This document shows, one piece after another, positions 6,089 to 8,907 of a stretch of 8,907 bases of DNA. Below the pieces are notes generated by a model. That model was not told the origin of the DNA, did not search any database, and saw only the letters and a program-made list of their open reading frames with translations. The position numbers and the translations under genes are program-made. Every line of letters starts with the position of its first letter. Position 1 is the stretch's first letter. Origin of the DNA: Thermoplasmata archaeon (GTDB lineage: Archaea; Thermoplasmatota; Thermoplasmata; Thermoplasmatales; Thermoplasmataceae). The stretch is from the NCBI GenBank assembly GCA_021811525.1, contig JAJZOK010000038.1, positions 1 through 8,907 on the forward strand, written 5' to 3'.

Positions 6089-7297
6089 ATGGAGGAGAAG
6101 GAATCGGAAACAGAAGAACAGGAAGGGGACCAGCAGCGGAGCCAGAGGCTTACTCTGATCTATTCAGCCATTATCCTGGTTATTGCTGCAATTTCCGCAC
6201 GCTCTGTCAACAACATGGTTGTCACTACCCTGCCATTCCTTGCTAAATACAACTTCAGCTATGGAAATGTTGAAGTCGGGTTCATCTCCGCGGTCATCTA
6301 TGGTTCAACATTCCTTGTAACCACTTTCGTCAACCCCATGCTGAGGGCACCAGTAAGAAGGAAGGTCTTCATGGCTTCCAACGCCGCAATACCTTTGACA
6401 ATGCTCCTTTTCTACTTCTCCAATCCCGTGTCGCTCTGGCCCATTGCTGTGGCATCAGGCGTTGCAACCGGTTTCCTTTTTCCAAATATAATCACTTCCG
6501 CCTCGCTCCACAGGGACCACATGATGCAGATGAGACTGCTTGCAATATATTCTGTAAGCCTCAGTGCCAGCCTTGTCATCGGGCCATCGCTGGAAACCTG
6601 GCTCCTGACATTCCTGACATACAAGCAGATTTTCCTTCCTTTCCTCGGCCTGTCCATTATTGGACTAGGGGTATCCCCGTTCGTGAAATTCCCAAAGGTG
6701 CAGAGGGAGATAAAAGGGGGGAAAGCGGCCCTGGGAAACAGGGGGCTTATTACATCGCTCATTTCAATAACAATCTACAACGTTCCTTTTGCTGCAGTCA
6801 TATCTTTCCTGGTAATTTTTGCAGTTGAAAGTTACCATGTGTCAAGCAGCACCGCTTACTCAGTGTTCATATTTTTCTTTGCCACTTCAATGTTGACAAG
6901 GCTCGCAATGGCCATCAGGCCGTTCAGGGCACTTTTCGGCCCGTTGATTTTCTCCGCCGCCATTACCATAGGCTCCCTCTTCGTTCTGCCCTTCATTCCG
7001 TCATTCTCTGTATTCGTGATCCTCATGGCTGTCCTTGGAATTCCGCATGGATCAATATTCCCCATATCATCCATGTTAATTGCAAGGGGCACAAAGCCTG
7101 AGGAGAGAAGCGTTGCCAACTCATATTTCATGGCATACAACAATGTGCTTTCCATGATTGTGCCAGTAATATTCGGTTTCATGAGCCTTCACTTAGGATT
7201 CCCAGACAGCTTCGCCCTTCTTGGGGGAATAGCGCTCATATCAACCGCAGCAATGGCAATGCTTTACGGAAAATACAGGGACATTTTCACAAGATAG
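6089..7297 (+). CDS. Major facilitator superfamily transporter
   Basis: Membrane transporter of 402 residues with about twelve predicted helices in two six-helix halves: roughly 22-45, 62-85, 93-112, 116-138, 148-172 and 178-200, then 222-245, 256-275, 283-305, 308-330, 345-366 and 370-392. A hydrophilic loop (FPKVQREIKGGKAALGN) separates the halves. A basic segment, LRAPVRRKVF, after helix 2 sits where the MFS A-loop usually is. The N-terminal tail (MEEKESETEEQEGDQQ) is strongly acidic and should be cytoplasmic. The substrate cannot be told from sequence; drug/metabolite export or glycolipid flipping are options. A TTG two codons earlier (6083) is in frame, but the ATG at 6089 is preferred because of its position relative to the TATA-like element. 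No Shine-Dalgarno sequence is visible. Confidence 0.9.
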   Translation: MEEKESETEEQEGDQQRSQRLTLIYSAIILVIAAISARSVNNMVVTTLPFLAKYNFSYGNVEVGFISAVIYGSTFLVTTFVNPMLRAPVRRKVFMASNAAIPLTMLLFYFSNPVSLWPIAVASGVATGFLFPNIITSASLHRDHMMQMRLLAIYSVSLSASLVIGPSLETWLLTFLTYKQIFLPFLGLSIIGLGVSPFVKFPKVQREIKGGKAALGNRGLITSLISITIYNVPFAAVISFLVIFAVESYHVSSSTAYSVFIFFFATSMLTRLAMAIRPFRALFGPLIFSAAITIGSLFVLPFIPSFSVFVILMAVLGIPHGSIFPISSMLIARGTKPEERSVANSYFMAYNNVLSMIVPVIFGFMSLHLGFPDSFALLGGIALISTAAMAMLYGKYRDIFTR

Positions 7298-7394
7298 GCC
7301 CGGAACACTTCAATTCAGGGAACTGGTGATTGCAGGAATCAATAGATGCCCAGTTAGGGAGAACACGCTTATTCCATTGCAGGATCATTAAAGG

Positions 7395-8051
7395 ATGATT
7401 ACCAGGGAGATGGTGGAATCCATTGGCATATCATATCCTGCCAGGTTCAGGATAGACCTCCTCAAGGATCCTTTTCCATGGTTTCTTCTCTCCGTTCTAT
7501 TCGGCGCAAGGATTCCGGAAACCATTGCTGTCAGGACTTTTTACATGCTCAAACTTGAAGGCTTGCTCTCCCCGGAGTCCTTAATAGGGCGAGGCTGGGA
7601 AGGCCTGGTGAGTGTACTGGATTCGGGAGGATATACAAGATACGATTTCAAGGCTGCAACCAAACTGCTTGAATTATCTGGTAGCATAATCTCCCAAGGT
7701 TCGTTAAACAGCATCAACGAAAAATCCAATTCTGATGATCTGGCAAGTAACCTGAAGTCACTTGCAAAAGGCATAGGGGACGTTACTGTTGGAATATTTC
7801 TCAGGGAGATGGTAGGCATCTGGGAAAACGCGGCTCCACTGCCTTCTCCGCTTGTAAAGGCAGCAACCCGAATGCTTGGAATCGATCCTCTTTCCCTTGC
7901 AAAAGAAATAGGTGTATCTTACGGCATGATGGAGTCGTTTCTCGTGAACGTGGGAAGGAAATGCTTCAGGTCAAACTGCAAAAAATGCATATTTCCGGAA
8001 GAATGTGAAAAATTCCTGAAGGATAACAGGAATCCCGTCTCATACCACTGA
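7395..8051 (+). CDS. Endonuclease III-like HhH-GPD protein with FeS loop, catalytic residues not conserved
   Basis: A 218-residue protein with the architecture of the endonuclease III/MutY DNA glycosylase superfamily: DPFPWFLLSVLFGARIPE (25-42) matches the first helical segment, AKGIGDVTVGIFL (124-136) is the helix-hairpin-helix, and C190-x4-C195-x2-C198-x5-C204 resembles the [4Fe-4S] loop (normally C-x6-C-x2-C-x5-C). In E. coli Nth the HhH is GVGRKTA with catalytic K120, followed by VDTH with D138. Here the HhH is GIGDVTV (the Lys position is V130) and the Asp region reads LPSPLV (149-154), so both canonical catalytic residues seem absent. The SAQ segment, with its intercalating Gln, is FGAR. 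It could be a DNA-binding FeS protein or a glycosylase using other residues. The start follows AAGG closely; no strong TATA box was found in the 97-nt upstream spacer. Confidence 0.82.
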   Translation: MITREMVESIGISYPARFRIDLLKDPFPWFLLSVLFGARIPETIAVRTFYMLKLEGLLSPESLIGRGWEGLVSVLDSGGYTRYDFKAATKLLELSGSIISQGSLNSINEKSNSDDLASNLKSLAKGIGDVTVGIFLREMVGIWENAAPLPSPLVKAATRMLGIDPLSLAKEIGVSYGMMESFLVNVGRKCFRSNCKKCIFPEECEKFLKDNRNPVSYH

Positions 8052-8330
8052 AAGTGAATTTGGCACAGGCAATGGGCTTTATTTGTCCCAACCAATTTGC
8101 AGCGGCATTTATATCGACTTCAAAATGGCAGTATTTGTACCCAATCAAAAGGAATGTTGGGCAAATGCCAGTAATAATTGTGTTTTTCTATCATATCGGA
8201 CAGCTGGTTAAGCGACCTGCATATTTCAGCAAAATCAACGGAAGCACTTCCGCCAAAATTCTTTCCCTCACTAATGAGTAGGCAGGAATAAATGCCACAT
8301 ACCAGTTAGAATAATGGAGTTGAAAATCTT
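8052..8330. other. Gene-poor spacer of 279 bases
   Basis: No convincing protein gene is seen on either strand. One frame is open from a GTG at 8054 to a stop at 8281, but its AT-rich codon use (AAT, TTT, CAA) differs from that of nearby genes and its translation shows no motif. The stretch holds TTTATAT at 8108-8114, which looks like a plus-strand TATA box, a perfect 6-bp inverted repeat with a 2-nt centre (CGGAAG-CA-CTTCCG, 8239-8252), and imperfect inverted matches between TTTGTCCCAAC (8082-8092) and GTTGGGCAAA (8156-8165). GGAATAAAT at 8284-8292 may be the promoter of the next gene. It could encode a small RNA or be degraded sequence. Confidence 0.45.
8316..8320 (+). promoter_or_regulatory. 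Shine-Dalgarno-like site for the DUF996 gene
   Basis: GGAGT ends 10 nt before the ATG at 8331. With a possible TATA motif near 8284-8292, transcription would start around 8315, just at this site, so its use as a ribosome binding site is uncertain. It is the only in-range SD-like motif and supports the 8331 start. Confidence 0.35.
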
Positions 8331-8907
8331 ATGACGACTCTTTCGACCACAAAGGCAATAGGAGGCATAGGTGCAATAATGGTTCTGCTGGTCCCTGTCC
8401 CAACCATTGGATGGATCCTTGGAATTGCAGGGCTTATAATGGTTCTCATCGCGATCAAGGGCATTTCAGACCTGCTGCAGGACAAGTCCATATTCAACAA
8501 TATGCTCTATTCAGTGATATGTGAAATAGTGGCAATCGTGGTTCTGGGCGTGAGTGTGATATTTGCAATATACAGGCTCCTGGGGCTTGGGACTTTCACT
8601 GGTTCAGGATATATGCCCGGCCCCAATGTGACTGCAGGCGACTGGATTGCATTCGCTCTGGGATGGATTCCGTTCCTGCTGGCAATCTGGGTGCTCTTCA
8701 TCATATCCGCTGTCTTCATCAGGATAAGCCTGTCAAAAATCGACAGCGGGCTTTCCATGAGATTGTTCGGAACCACGGGCCTCATATTCCTCATAGGCGC
8801 GGTAACCACCATCATAGCCATCGGGTTCCTGCTCATTCTTGTGGCAGAAATAATGCTTGCAATAGCATTCTTCTCCATATCAGAAACATCAGGGAAGCTT
8901 AAGGGGC
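8331..8907 (+). CDS. DUF996 integral membrane protein (3' end missing)
   Basis: An open frame of 192 codons runs off the window end without a stop. It begins MTTLSTTKAIGGIGAIM and reads as a polytopic membrane protein with about six helices: near 8-22, 25-43, 57-81, 104-130, 147-162 and 163-181. Conserved features of the DUF996 family are visible: the paired N-terminal helices ending in IAIKGISDLLQDKSIFNN (40-57), a long variable loop (GTFTGSGYMPGPNVTAGD), RISLSKIDSGLSMRLFGTTG (131-150), and the C-terminal helices ending EIMLAIAFFSI. The molecular function of DUF996 proteins is unknown; they occur in archaea and some bacteria. Most of the domain seems present, so only a short C-terminus should be missing. 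Confidence 0.85.
   Translation, partial: MTTLSTTKAIGGIGAIMVLLVPVPTIGWILGIAGLIMVLIAIKGISDLLQDKSIFNNMLYSVICEIVAIVVLGVSVIFAIYRLLGLGTFTGSGYMPGPNVTAGDWIAFALGWIPFLLAIWVLFIISAVFIRISLSKIDSGLSMRLFGTTGLIFLIGAVTTIIAIGFLLILVAEIMLAIAFFSISETSGKLKG

Noticed and set aside
7966..8148. 60-codon minus-strand ORF overlapping the end of the HhH-GPD gene
   Set aside because: It lies antisense to the cysteine loop of a well-supported gene, and its translation has no family-like features.
8054..8281. 75-codon plus-strand ORF with a GTG start after the HhH-GPD gene
   Set aside because: No recognisable motif, codon use unlike its neighbours, no ribosome binding site and no partner context; treated as non-coding spacer.
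8507..8878. 123-codon minus-strand ORF opposite the DUF996 gene
   Set aside because: The plus strand encodes a clear DUF996 membrane protein through this whole stretch; the antisense frame is a by-product of its codon use.

Overview
The window looks like a chromosomal segment from an archaeon, most likely a Thermoplasmata/Thermoplasmatales-type organism. The evidence is TATA-box-like motifs (AAATTTAAAA, TGTATAAG, GATAAATATC) about 22-32 nt before several start codons, several genes that look leaderless, arginine encoded mostly by AGG, frequent ATA isoleucine codons, and two membrane-protein families typical of archaea (DUF996 and a DUF5518-like protein). The lineage is inferred from style and gene content, not from a marker gene. 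No rRNA, tRNA, CRISPR array, insertion sequence or integrase was seen.

Layout. (1) Positions 1-1984, plus strand: two overlapping acyl-CoA dehydrogenase genes. The first is cut by the window start. It keeps the catalytic glutamate and flavin-ring motifs. The second has lost those but keeps the Arg/Gln-Gly motifs that hold the FAD tail across a dimer interface, so the pair probably forms one hetero-oligomeric enzyme. (2) 1994-2497, minus strand: a small glycine-rich membrane protein that shares an AT-rich divergent promoter region with (3) pheA, prephenate dehydratase with a C-terminal ACT domain, at 2651-3487. (4) 3511-4450, minus strand: a dienelactone hydrolase followed one base later by a 44-residue ORF with its own Shine-Dalgarno-like signal. 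(5) 4609-4752: a 47-residue helix-turn-helix-like protein. (6) 4854-7297, plus strand: a GT4 glycosyltransferase and a 12-helix MFS transporter, with nearly identical 11-bp promoter-like elements before each. (7) 7395-8051: an endonuclease III-like HhH-GPD protein that keeps a four-cysteine FeS loop but lacks the usual catalytic Lys and Asp. (8) 8052-8330: a gene-poor spacer with a TATA-like motif and a small palindrome. (9) 8331 to the window end: a DUF996 membrane protein cut by the window edge.

The genes do not form one pathway. The window is mostly housekeeping metabolism: acyl-CoA oxidation, phenylalanine synthesis, ester/lactone hydrolysis, glycoconjugate synthesis and transport, and DNA repair or a derivative of it. 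The points of most interest are the complementary division of active-site residues between the two acyl-CoA dehydrogenases, the apparently catalysis-deficient FeS HhH protein, and two very small genes that length-limited gene callers could miss.
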